The translations under genes and the position numbers were made by a program. From Gammaproteobacteria bacterium (lineage in GTDB: Bacteria > Pseudomonadota > Gammaproteobacteria > Enterobacterales > Psychrobiaceae), in NCBI GenBank assembly GCA_013214885.1, contig JABSRS010000154.1:1-7573 (forward strand): a DNA stretch of 7,573 nt. Reading direction: 5' to 3'. A model generated the notes under the pieces. That model had not been told where the DNA came from and did not search any database. It saw nothing but the letters and a program-made list of their open reading frames with translations. Below, one piece after another: positions 1 to 6,899 of the stretch. Positions within the stretch are counted from its first letter, which is position 1. Each line of letters starts with the position of its first letter.

Positions 1-899
1 CAGAGCAACAACGATTAACTAAAATCCTAAGCCGCTCAGCAGAAAAAGGTTTAGCGTATGGTAATGATGCCGATGACATGCGCAGTCCTGGTCGCCACAT
101 TGATCCAAGGATTATGATTGGTGATTTGTCTTCTAATCCTGTTGCTTATGCCGTCGATCGGATGGAGTTAATTAACAGTATTTTTGGTGATTTAAAAGCT
201 AATACCCTAGTTGATGGTAAATCTCATCAACAGTTATTAGTATCGGCCAATGTGTTATACGGACAGTATCGACAGCAAGCCAATGTGATTTCTCGTCAAA
301 TTGGTGGCGTTTACATTGAGCGTAACTTCGTTGGTAATGACGCTAATCTTCAGCCATATACACCTGTTCCTGCTGACGTACAAAAGAATGCAATGAAAGC
401 ACTGGCTAAATATGTCTTTGCTGGTGATACCCTATCAGCAATGCAACCGTTGTATACGCACATGCAACACCAGCGTCGTGGTTTTAACCACTACAGCACT
501 AATGAAGATCCTAAAGCGCACAAAATGATTTTAAACGTGCAAAAGTCAGTGTTAAACCAATTGCTACATCAAGATGTGTTACAGCGTATTAGTGACACAG
601 CATTATATGGCAACGAATACTCACTGACTGCCTTCATGGGTGATTTAACCAGCGCTATCTTTACTAAAGATAAGCAGCAAACAACCAGTGCCAATAATAT
701 TCAAATAGAATATGTTGAGCGTTTAATTAAAATTGCTGCCATCGGTGGTAACTCTCACTATGATAACTTAGCTAAAACAGCAGCGGTTTATCAGTTAAAT
801 ACCATTGCTGACATGAGTAGCTCTTGGGGTGCTGATGATGCAACAAAATCGCATAAAAACTATATTGATTTACTAATTAAGCGAGCTTTTAACGCCTAA
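1..899 (+). CDS. Zinc-dependent metalloprotease, DUF5117/DUF4953 (Met-zincin) type, C-terminal part
   Basis: The reading frame is already open at the left edge (codons start at base 3) and runs to TAA at 897-899, so this is the last ~298 residues of a longer protein. The ATG at 78 is internal and not the real start. The piece beginning YGNDADDMRSPGRHIDPR, followed by a DLS-NPV-YAVDR segment, matches the conserved C-terminal region of large bacterial zinc metalloproteases with DUF5117, DUF5118 and DUF4953 domains, as I know them from memory. Such proteins are usually about 800 residues long with a signal peptide and an HExxH zinc site; both would lie upstream of this window, so catalytic competence cannot be judged here. 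The remaining ~230 residues are mostly helical-looking with no membrane segment. The gene ends just before an intrinsic terminator. The family is fairly certain; the substrate is unknown. Confidence 0.8.
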   Translation, partial: EQQRLTKILSRSAEKGLAYGNDADDMRSPGRHIDPRIMIGDLSSNPVAYAVDRMELINSIFGDLKANTLVDGKSHQQLLVSANVLYGQYRQQANVISRQIGGVYIERNFVGNDANLQPYTPVPADVQKNAMKALAKYVFAGDTLSAMQPLYTHMQHQRRGFNHYSTNEDPKAHKMILNVQKSVLNQLLHQDVLQRISDTALYGNEYSLTAFMGDLTSAIFTKDKQQTTSANNIQIEYVERLIKIAAIGGNSHYDNLAKTAAVYQLNTIADMSSSWGADDATKSHKNYIDLLIKRAFNA

Positions 900-927
900 T
901 TAATATTTAAGATGATAGTTTCATAAC

Positions 928-952
928 GCCTTATTTCGATAAGGCTTTTTTT
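928..952 (+). terminator. Intrinsic terminator of the metalloprotease gene
   Basis: A perfect 7-bp stem (GCCTTAT / ATAAGGC) closes a TTCG tetraloop and is followed directly by seven T residues (946-952). It lies 28 bases after the stop codon, the classical layout of a rho-independent terminator. It separates the protease gene from the decayed sensor gene downstream. Confidence 0.9.
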
Positions 953-1065
953 GATCTGCCATATATTTTCCTGATACAGCCGTTTACTTTCAGCCACCAC
1001 CTAATACCATAACAATAATAAGTGATTAAAATAATGAATTAGAGTTTTAACGTTCAAGGATAAGA

Positions 1066-1745
1066 ATGCTAATGTCGGCTTTAGGTCAAAGACTCACACT
1101 ACGATTTATCGAATTTTTAATAAAACAGATCTTTGCCGTTTTAATTTTTATATTTGTCAGCATCGGGTTGATTTTCTTTGCCTATTTAACGCTTTTATCA
1201 AATCAGCAGATTCATCAAACAGCCATAGATAATGCTAAATCATACAGCCAAACCTTGTCGACATTTCGTTCACTTTATACCTCCGAAGTCATTGTCGCTG
1301 CTGAAAAAATGGCATCACGATAACCCACGACTATAAGTCAATCCCCAATGCAATTCCGCTACCTGCAACGCTAAGCATGCTCCTTGGTAACAAACTTGGC
1401 GATAAAAGTGGCACAATAAGCAGTAGATTGTACAGCGAATATCCGTTTCCATGGCGCGTTAAAGATGGCGGTTTAAATGATGATTTCTCCCTTGCCGCTT
1501 GGCTGGCATTACAAGGTAACCCCAACGAGCCTTACTTCCGCTTCGAAACAATCGATGGTCATACTGTATTAAGGTACGTAACTGCCGATATGATGCGGGA
1601 AAGTTGCGTCGATTGTCACAAATGACGAGAGTTCCCTCAATCTCTAATCAAAGCTGCTGATGATGCGCTATATTCGGCCAAAGATAATGGGCGAAACGGT
1701 GTAACCTCCCTAGCGCTCAAAACAACGACTGATTCTTTTAATTAG
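1066..1745 (+). pseudogene. Decayed haem-sensor diguanylate cyclase (TM - DUF3365 - GGDEF remnant)
   Basis: Three pieces of one former gene lie in order. Piece 1 (1066-1323) has a good ribosome site (AAGGA at 1056-1060, 5 bases before ATG), one membrane helix (about residues 18-45) and the start of a DUF3365 (Tll0287-like) periplasmic sensor domain; it hits TAA at 1321. Piece 2 continues the same domain in another frame from about 1313: ITHDYKSIPNAIPLPATLS, then YSEYPFPWR, ending in the c-type haem motif CVDCH (1605-1619) and TGA at 1623. Restoring one base near 1304-1312 (A6 tract or GG) joins the two smoothly. Piece 3 (about 1638-1745, same frame as piece 2) encodes the last helix of a GGDEF domain, ADDALYSAKDNGRNGV, and stops at TAG 1743. 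The membrane-proximal linker and GGDEF core with its active site are absent, roughly 150-250 residues by comparison with usual family architecture. An intact protein would link haem or redox sensing to c-di-GMP synthesis; this copy cannot make c-di-GMP. It meets wecC tail to tail with three bases between. Confidence 0.85.
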
Positions 1746-1748
1746 CCG

Positions 1749-3023
1749 TTATGTCGACCAAATCCCTCGGGTATCGATTAACTTAGGAATGTTGATTTTC
1801 TTAGCGTCAAAGCGTTTAAATTGTTTATGGTCAACCAGCAATAGTACGATGTCAGCCTCAATCATCGCATCGTTTAAGTTACATAACTGACCGCGCTGAT
1901 CAAATTGCTGTGGTAGCACTTTAATGTTTGGCTCAACGATTAATAACCGACCTTGATGAAGCTGAGCTATTTCACTGGCGATGCTCAATGCGGGGCTCTC
2001 CCTTAAATCATCGATATCGGCCTTGAACGCCAGACCTAGACAAGCCACGCTAACTTCCTCGACGGTTTTATTGGGATTCTCAATTAAAAATTCAGCAAGT
2101 TTTTGTTTAAACTGGTCAATAACCCACAGTGGTTTATCATCATTAATATGGCGTGCCAGATTAATTAATCGAGCTTCCTTCGGGGTTCTAGACACAATAA
2201 ACCACGGATCAACCGCAATACAATGACCTCCCACCCCAGGACCAGGCTGTAAAATATTGACCCGCGGGTGACGATTGGCCAATGCAATGAGTTCCCAGAC
2301 ATTAATATCTAATTGCTCACAAATCATCGACAGTTCGTTGGCAAAGGCAATACTGACATCGCGAGATGCATTTTCGGTAAGCTTGGCCATTTCTGCGGTC
2401 CGAGCATTGGTAATAATACAATCACCTTCAACAAAGGTTTTATACAAATCTACGCTGCGCTCAGAACATTTAGCCGTCATGCCGCCAATAACTCGGTCAT
2501 TGCTCACCAGCTCACGGACAACCTTGCCTGGCAATACTCGCTCAGGGCAATGAGCAATATTAATATCAGCGTCTTCGCCAGCATCCTGAGGGAAAGTTAA
2601 ATCTGGTCTTAGTTCTTTAAGCCATTGCGCCAGCTGCTCAGTAGCGCCAACGGGTGATGTCGATTCTAAAATGACTAGATTACCGACTTCTAATACAGGA
2701 GCAATCGCTTGAGCTGATTTTTCGATAAAAGATAGATCAGGATGATTACCTTCCTTGTCAGCAATAAAGGGCGTTGGCACAGCAATCAAAAATGCTTGAG
2801 CGGGCTTAACCTGGGTCGATGCTTGCAAATAGCCCTGTTGCACTGCTTTATACACAATCGCATCAAGCTCTGGTTCTATAATATGAATTTTCCCTTGGTT
2901 AATCGTCTCAACAGCCGATTCATTAACATCGACTCCTAAAACTTTCACTTTTCGCGAGGCAAATAACGCAGCTGTTGGCAGCCCGATATAACCAAGTCCA
3001 ATAACTGAGATTGTTTCAAACAT
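1749..3023 (-). CDS. wecC: UDP-N-acetyl-D-mannosamine dehydrogenase
   Basis: Oxidises UDP-ManNAc to UDP-N-acetylmannosaminuronic acid (UDP-ManNAcA) with two NAD+, in the cytoplasm, as a precursor of enterobacterial common antigen or capsule/O-antigen-like polymers. The 424 residues match the length of E. coli WecC (420) and align along the whole length from memory. Visible motifs: Rossmann GLGYIG (9-14); VPTPF (82-86); ESTSPVG (120-126); KLTEN (214-218) with the conserved Lys; the nucleophile Cys268 in GVGGHC (263-268) followed by DPWF; and the C-terminal UDP-binding signature GLAFKADIDDLRESP (330-344). All key residues are present, so it should be active. ATG at 3021-3023 is one base after the wecB stop; its ribosome site (AAGGA, complement of 3031-3035, 7 bases away) lies inside the end of wecB, which supports co-transcription and coupled translation. 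No intrinsic terminator is visible after its TAA. Confidence 0.95.
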   Translation of the reverse strand: MFETISVIGLGYIGLPTAALFASRKVKVLGVDVNESAVETINQGKIHIIEPELDAIVYKAVQQGYLQASTQVKPAQAFLIAVPTPFIADKEGNHPDLSFIEKSAQAIAPVLEVGNLVILESTSPVGATEQLAQWLKELRPDLTFPQDAGEDADINIAHCPERVLPGKVVRELVSNDRVIGGMTAKCSERSVDLYKTFVEGDCIITNARTAEMAKLTENASRDVSIAFANELSMICEQLDINVWELIALANRHPRVNILQPGPGVGGHCIAVDPWFIVSRTPKEARLINLARHINDDKPLWVIDQFKQKLAEFLIENPNKTVEEVSVACLGLAFKADIDDLRESPALSIASEIAQLHQGRLLIVEPNIKVLPQQFDQRGQLCNLNDAMIEADIVLLLVDHKQFKRFDAKKINIPKLIDTRGIWST

Positions 3024-3024
3024 A

Positions 3025-4149
3025 CTAGCTTCCTTGTTCTATTAAAGTCGCGACGATTCGCTGACAAGCCTTGCCATCACCATAAGGGTTATGCGCAACA
3101 CTCATCTTTTGATAAGCCTGCTCATTATTTAATAAGATATCGATTTCTCTAACGATTAGGTCAATATTGGTACCGACCAATTTCACGGTGCCTGCTGCTA
3201 TTGCCTCAGGGCGCTCAGTGGTATCACGCATCACTAAAACAGGTTTACCTAATGACGGGGCTTCTTCTTGGATCCCGCCAGAATCGGTAATAATGATATG
3301 ACTGCGATTCATTAAATAGACAAATGGCAGGTAATCTTGCGGCGCAATTAAAAATACATTGTCAATGTCTTTAAGTAATCGGTTAACAGGCTCCATCACC
3401 TGGGGGTTTAAATGAACCGGATAAAGTATTTCACAATCGGGATGGCCAAGAGCGACTGCTTTTAGCGCTTGGCAAATTCGCTCAAAGCCATCACCAAAGC
3501 TTTCACGGCGATGACCAGTGACTAAGATCAGTTTCTTGGCCGCATTTAAGAAAGAGAACTGCAGCTGATATTGTTGCTGTAAATCGGGAGAGTTTTCTAA
3601 GCGATCTCTAACTTGTAACAACGCATCAATCACCGTATTGCCGGTGACAAATATTTGCTGTGGCTTGGTGTTCTCTGCCAGTAAGTTTTCCTTGGCCATG
3701 ATGGTTGGGCAAAAGTGAAAATTACAAATCACACTGGTTAACTTTCGATTGGCCTCTTCAGGCCAAGGAGAGTACAAGTTACCAGTACGTAAGCCTGCTT
3801 CAATATGGCCAATCTTTATTTGCTGATAGAACGCCGATAGCGATGCCGAAAATGTGGTGGTGGTATCACCGTGCACTAAAACAATGTCAGGTTTAAATTG
3901 TTGCAGTACAGTTTGTAGACCCGAGAGTATTCTGGTGGTGATATCGCCAAGAGATTGACCAGCTTTCATAATATCAAGATCGTAATCAGGTGTTAGCTCA
4001 AAGAGCTCGAGCACCTGATCTAGCATTTCGCGATGCTGGGCCGTTACACACAAACGATGTTCAATTTCCTCACTTTGGTTGAGCATCAAAGCCAAAGGTG
4101 CCATTTTTATCGCCTCGGGGCGAGTGCCGAATACGGTCAATACTTTCAC
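3025..4149 (-). CDS. wecB: UDP-N-acetylglucosamine 2-epimerase (non-hydrolysing)
   Basis: Interconverts UDP-GlcNAc and UDP-ManNAc, the step before WecC, in the cytoplasm. The 374 residues match E. coli WecB (376) end to end from memory. The N-terminal signature [18 protein letters not shown] is intact. The catalytic residues of the family are all in place: Asp95 in HGDTTTT, Glu117 in HIEAGLRTG, Glu131 in WPEEANR and His213 in TGHRRESFG. The C-terminal UDP-binding segment [21 protein letters not shown] (288-308) is also intact. The start codon is GTG (complement of 4147-4149), chosen because it gives the conserved N-terminus exactly; AGGG lies 7 bases upstream (complement of 4157-4160). It is the first gene of the wecB-wecC pair and is transcribed away from the peptide transporter gene. 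I found no convincing promoter for it in the 274-bp divergent gap. Confidence 0.96.
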   Translation of the reverse strand: MKVLTVFGTRPEAIKMAPLALMLNQSEEIEHRLCVTAQHREMLDQVLELFELTPDYDLDIMKAGQSLGDITTRILSGLQTVLQQFKPDIVLVHGDTTTTFSASLSAFYQQIKIGHIEAGLRTGNLYSPWPEEANRKLTSVICNFHFCPTIMAKENLLAENTKPQQIFVTGNTVIDALLQVRDRLENSPDLQQQYQLQFSFLNAAKKLILVTGHRRESFGDGFERICQALKAVALGHPDCEILYPVHLNPQVMEPVNRLLKDIDNVFLIAPQDYLPFVYLMNRSHIIITDSGGIQEEAPSLGKPVLVMRDTTERPEAIAAGTVKLVGTNIDLIVREIDILLNNEQAYQKMSVAHNPYGDGKACQRIVATLIEQGS

Positions 4150-4324
4150 TTAATTTCCCTATTATGATCGCGTTATTTTCATCACTCCTTTAAGCATAGC
4201 CAAGTAAACTTATTTTTGATTTTTTTTATCGACACTTTATTAATCACTCCAAGTCATTACAATCTAGCCTTTTTTTAGTGACTAAATTGAACCACTGTCA
4301 TTAAATCAGTACAAAAACTAAAGA

Positions 4325-4352
4325 TTTATCTTAGACAAAAGTTTGCTATGAT
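4325..4352 (+). promoter_or_regulatory. Extended -10 promoter of the peptide transporter gene
   Basis: TATGAT (4347-4352, one mismatch to TATAAT) is preceded by TG one base upstream (4344-4345), giving an extended -10 element. A weak -35, TTTATC (4325-4330), lies 16 bases away. Transcription would start near 4359, leaving a leader of about 65 bases before the ATG at 4424. It is placed by motif only. Confidence 0.6.
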
Positions 4353-4364
4353 GTGTCGCAAACT
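4340..4364. repeat. 7-bp inverted repeat straddling the -10 element
   Basis: AGTTTGC (4340-4346) and its exact complement GCAAACT (4358-4364) flank an 11-base spacer that contains the -10 hexamer. A protein bound here would cover the RNA polymerase site, so a repressor operator is a reasonable inference. The binding factor is not known. Confidence 0.45.
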
Positions 4365-4376
4365 GGTATATACCAG
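4363..4376. repeat. 14-bp perfect palindrome at the transcript start
   Basis: CTGGTATATACCAG equals its own reverse complement and starts a few bases after the predicted transcription start. TGGT...ACCA half-sites are typical of GntR-family operators such as those of PdhR and FadR, but those have an odd-length centre while this one is even. It overlaps the right arm of the preceding inverted repeat by two bases. A regulator site is inferred, not shown. Confidence 0.45.
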
Positions 4377-4423
4377 AGTCACAAAACAATAATAACGTCA
4401 ACACAATAACTAGGTGGAAGTAA

Positions 4424-5893
4424 ATGAGCGCAATTAGACCCCCAGCGGGCGAGATTTTTGGCCATCCTAAAGGCCTGTTCCTTTTGTTTGGAACTGAAAT
4501 GTGGGAACGAATGAGCTACTACGGTCTTCGTGGTATTTTCGTATTCTATATGACAACTATTGCTACAGCAGCTGTCATGGGTTGGGATATGGCCTATTTT
4601 GGCATTGATGCTTTATCTTCAACTGCTGATGATGATTATCAAAAAGCACTACAATCAAATGCAATCGGTATTTTAGGTACTTATGCAATGTTAGTTTACC
4701 TAACCCCTGTTTTAGGTGGTTGGATGGCTGATAACGTATGGGGCCAGCGTAAATCGATTATTATTGGTGGCATCTTAATGATGCTTGGTCAATTTTTCCT
4801 TGGTACTCCTCATGAATACATTGAAGGCATGGAACCAATATTCTTCTGGGTTGGCCTAGGTTTATTGATCATTGGTAATGGTTTCTTCAAGCCAAATATC
4901 TCAACCATGGTTGGTGATTTGTATGAAGATGGCGACCATCGTCGTGATGCTGCATTTACTATTTTCTACATGGGAATTAACTTAGGTTCAATCCTTGGTT
5001 ATATGGTTGTTGGTACTATCGGTGAGAAAATCGATTATCAATATGGCTTTCTAGTTGCTGGTATTGGTATGCTAATTGGCGTTATCCTTCAATTACTTAC
5101 CTCTCACAAATATTTGGGTGAAATAGGTGTTGAACCATCGGCTAAACTTAAATCTGGTGATGATGCAGCATCTAACCAACCATTAACGTTAGAAGAACGC
5201 GATCGGGTTAAAGTTATTTTAATCATGAGTTTCTTTACCATCGTATTCTGGGCAGGTTTTGAGCAAGCGGCAGGTTCAATGAACTTGTTCGCTAAATACA
5301 ATACTGACTTAGTATTCTTTGGCTGGGAAATGCCAGCGTCATGGCTACAATCAGTAAACCCACTATTCATTATTATCATGGCACCTATTTTTGCTGCAAT
5401 GTGGTTACGAATGGGCGATGCTGAGCCAAACTCACCGCGTAAATTTGCGTTAGGTTTGTTCTTCCTTGGCTTAGGTTTTGTTTCAATGGTTGGCGCAGCG
5501 TTCCAAATTGGCGGTGATGTTAACGTTAAGGCACACGTTATTTGGTTAGTGATGGCTTACATCTTCCATACCATGGGCGAGTTGTGTTTATCACCAATTG
5601 GCTTATCAATGGTATCGAAACTAGCACCGCTTAAGTACACTTCTTTACTGATGGGTATGTGGTTCTTGTTCTCTGGTCTTGGTAATAAGCTTGCTGCGAT
5701 CATTGGTCAACAAGTTGGTGATGCAGGTCCTGCAGCAACCTTCGGTGGCGTAGCTATCATGGCTGTTGTAGCTGGTGTTATCTTGTGGTTAATGAGTGAT
5801 AAGCTAGTTGACTGGATGCACGGCGCTGAAGATTCTCATCCAACAATCGAAGAGAAAGTTGAAGAAGAATTATCGGTTTCAGACCATAACTAA
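4424..5893 (+). CDS. Proton-dependent oligopeptide transporter (POT/PTR2 family, MFS)
   Basis: Inner-membrane symporter expected to take up di- and tripeptides with protons. The 489 residues carry the family signatures: ExxER motif E25-E28-R29 in TM1 (GTEMWERMSYYG), Lys156 in GNGFFKPNIST of TM4, the PTR2 signature FYMGINLGS (181-189) in TM5, Glu280 in TM7 (FWAGFEQ), SVNPLFIII (310-318) in TM8 and Glu387 in TM10 (MGELCLSPIG). I count 12 membrane segments. The stretch between TM6 (to ~226) and TM7 (from ~263) is a hydrophilic loop of about 37 residues, so the two extra helices (HA/HB) usual in bacterial POTs appear absent. The TM1-TM2 loop (about 50-76) is longer and acidic, and the tail after 466 is acidic. 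The start is supported by AGGTGGA (4412-4418), 5 bases from ATG. The gene is a single unit with its own promoter and terminator. Substrate range cannot be read from the sequence. Confidence 0.93.
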   Translation: MSAIRPPAGEIFGHPKGLFLLFGTEMWERMSYYGLRGIFVFYMTTIATAAVMGWDMAYFGIDALSSTADDDYQKALQSNAIGILGTYAMLVYLTPVLGGWMADNVWGQRKSIIIGGILMMLGQFFLGTPHEYIEGMEPIFFWVGLGLLIIGNGFFKPNISTMVGDLYEDGDHRRDAAFTIFYMGINLGSILGYMVVGTIGEKIDYQYGFLVAGIGMLIGVILQLLTSHKYLGEIGVEPSAKLKSGDDAASNQPLTLEERDRVKVILIMSFFTIVFWAGFEQAAGSMNLFAKYNTDLVFFGWEMPASWLQSVNPLFIIIMAPIFAAMWLRMGDAEPNSPRKFALGLFFLGLGFVSMVGAAFQIGGDVNVKAHVIWLVMAYIFHTMGELCLSPIGLSMVSKLAPLKYTSLLMGMWFLFSGLGNKLAAIIGQQVGDAGPAATFGGVAIMAVVAGVILWLMSDKLVDWMHGAEDSHPTIEEKVEEELSVSDHN

Positions 5894-5906
5894 TATGGAA
5901 AAGATA

Positions 5907-5930
5907 TCGCAATAGCATTAGTTATTGCGA
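5907..5930 (+). other. Hairpin in the 3' untranslated region of the transporter gene
   Basis: TCGCAATA (5907-5914) pairs perfectly with TATTGCGA (5923-5930). Inside it a G-U and a C-G pair extend the stem to 10 bp around an ATTA tetraloop. It lies 13 bases after the stop codon and has no T-run, so it is not a terminator by itself. It may protect the mRNA end or help the terminator that follows. Confidence 0.55.
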
Positions 5931-5942
5931 CATCCTGAACAT

Positions 5943-5974
5943 AATAAAGCCAGCAAATTGCTGGCTTTATTTTT
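5943..5974. terminator. Strong terminator between the convergent transporter and mlaA genes
   Basis: A perfect 13-bp stem (AATAAAGCCAGCA / TGCTGGCTTTATT) encloses a 3-base loop (AAT, 5956-5958). On the plus strand it runs into five T residues (5970-5974), the expected end of the transporter mRNA. Read on the minus strand the stem is followed by the T-rich ATTATGTT, so it may also stop mlaA transcripts, which end 18 bases away. Confidence 0.88.
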
Positions 5975-5992
5975 GTCTAAATTAATTAAACT

Positions 5993-6766
5993 TTAATCGT
6001 CGTCAAAGTCATCGCCAAAGTCTTCATCATCAAATTCCACTTCAGGTACGTTGCCATCATAGATATCATAGACGCGGTTTTGATAGTACGCCTCTTTAAC
6101 GAAGGTATAAGGATCTAGTGCATCATTAAGCATGCCTTCTTGCTCAATGAGTTCAGCGCGTATATGAATACCTTTAATTAGACTAATCCCTAATCCTGGA
6201 ATAAATCCAATGTTAGCCGCTGGAAAATACAATTTATCAACTTGGTCACCAAACTCATTTCTAAAGGTAGTTGGACCATATGCAGGCAACATTAAGTAAG
6301 GACCCGCTTCCACGCCATAAACAGCTAATACCTCACCAAACTGATCATGTTTCTTTTCTAAACCAATCTGTGAGGCAACGTCAAACAACCCAAATAAACC
6401 CAAGGTAGAGTTAATTAAAAAACGCCCAAAAGCATTCCCAGCATCGGCGGTATTACCTTGTAGCACATTATTGACCACTGAAGAGGGTTCATCTAAATTG
6501 GTGGCGGCGTTATAAATTGTATTTTTCATCGGACGAGGAATATTATCACGGTAAAAAACGGCGGTTGGTCTAAATAGATAATGGTCTAGAACATCGTAGT
6601 TAAAGTCCCACATTTGTCGATTGATATCTTCAAATGGATCACTACGATTTTGGTCAATTATTGAAATGACCTCTGGTTCTGGCTCTGGCTCGGCAGCAAT
6701 AACATGCTGGCTAACACCTATAGCAATCAGGGATAAGGTCAAAAAGCGTGTTGGTAATCTATGCAC
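5993..6766 (-). CDS. mlaA: MlaA/VacJ family outer-membrane phospholipid-retrieval protein
   Basis: MlaA sits in the outer membrane and passes mislocalised surface phospholipids to periplasmic MlaC and the MlaFEDB transporter, keeping the bilayer asymmetric. The 257 residues show the family landmarks in order: DPFEDINRQMWDFNYDVLD (43-61), the DEPSSVVNNVLQG segment (92-104), GRFLINSTLGLFGLFDVA (114-131), DQFGEVLAVYGVEAGPYLMLPAYGP (141-165) and DPYTFVKEAYYQNR (218-231). The N-terminus is a signal peptide (hydrophobic 8-24, likely cut near VIA-A or AA-E) followed by EPEPEPE. Unlike E. coli MlaA there is no lipobox; the whole protein has no cysteine, so it cannot be a standard lipoprotein. The tail (242-257) is very acidic. 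The start is GTG (complement of 6764-6766) with a weak AGG 7 bases upstream; a stop codon lies in frame a few codons before it, leaving no earlier start. The gene stands alone, without mla partners nearby. Confidence 0.92.
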   Translation of the reverse strand: MHRLPTRFLTLSLIAIGVSQHVIAAEPEPEPEVISIIDQNRSDPFEDINRQMWDFNYDVLDHYLFRPTAVFYRDNIPRPMKNTIYNAATNLDEPSSVVNNVLQGNTADAGNAFGRFLINSTLGLFGLFDVASQIGLEKKHDQFGEVLAVYGVEAGPYLMLPAYGPTTFRNEFGDQVDKLYFPAANIGFIPGLGISLIKGIHIRAELIEQEGMLNDALDPYTFVKEAYYQNRVYDIYDGNVPEVEFDDEDFGDDFDDD

Positions 6767-6797
6767 TATAAAGCCTACTGGTTAGTTTAATGGCTAA

Positions 6798-6806
6798 ATT
6801 ATAACA
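6798..6806 (-). promoter_or_regulatory. Extended -10 promoter of mlaA
   Basis: On the minus strand the sequence reads TGTTATAAT: a perfect TATAAT (complement of 6798-6803) with TG one base upstream. No good -35 is visible 15-18 bases further up, which extended -10 promoters tolerate. The predicted start near 6791 leaves a leader of about 25 bases before the GTG codon. Confidence 0.6.
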
Positions 6807-6899
6807 TCTTAGTCAACAAAACTACCGCTAATCGTTTCGATTATGGATATTTAACCGTTAAATGGTATGCTTGGTTGAATTAGTTAATTTGTAAGCCTC

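Noticed and set aside
78..899. ATG at 78 as the start of an independent 273-residue protein
   Set aside because: The frame is open to the left edge and the residues before 78 (AYGNDADD) belong to the same conserved metalloprotease block.
1377..1625. Separate small c-type cytochrome-like gene with CxxCH
   Set aside because: The DUF3365 homology starts before this ATG (around 1313) and continues the frame of the gene at 1066, so it is a fragment of the pseudogene, not a gene.
1700..1750. Terminator for wecC on the minus strand
   Set aside because: Only short palindromes such as AGCGCT are present, with no stable stem plus T-run.
1981..2939. Several plus-strand ORFs of 65-95 codons opposite wecC
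   Set aside because: They are antisense shadows of a fully conserved wecC.
3705..3896. 63-codon plus-strand ORF opposite wecB
   Set aside because: Antisense shadow of conserved wecB sequence without a recognisable product.
4162..4191. Six-codon leader ORF before wecB (AAAGGAG, then ATG AAA ... TAA, minus strand)
   Set aside because: The Shine-Dalgarno-like AAAGGAG is only 2 bases from the ATG, too close for good initiation, and the peptide (MKITRS) has no attenuation-like codon bias.
4201..4290. AT-rich tract with T8 and T7 runs as a terminator or UP element
   Set aside because: No stem precedes the T-runs, and their position relative to a wecB promoter cannot be fixed because no clear -10/-35 pair was found.
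4332..4337. TAGACA as the -35 of the transporter promoter
   Set aside because: It is only about 9 bases from the -10 hexamer, far too close for a sigma-70 promoter.
5104..5379. 91-codon minus-strand ORF opposite the transporter
   Set aside because: Antisense shadow of the POT gene.
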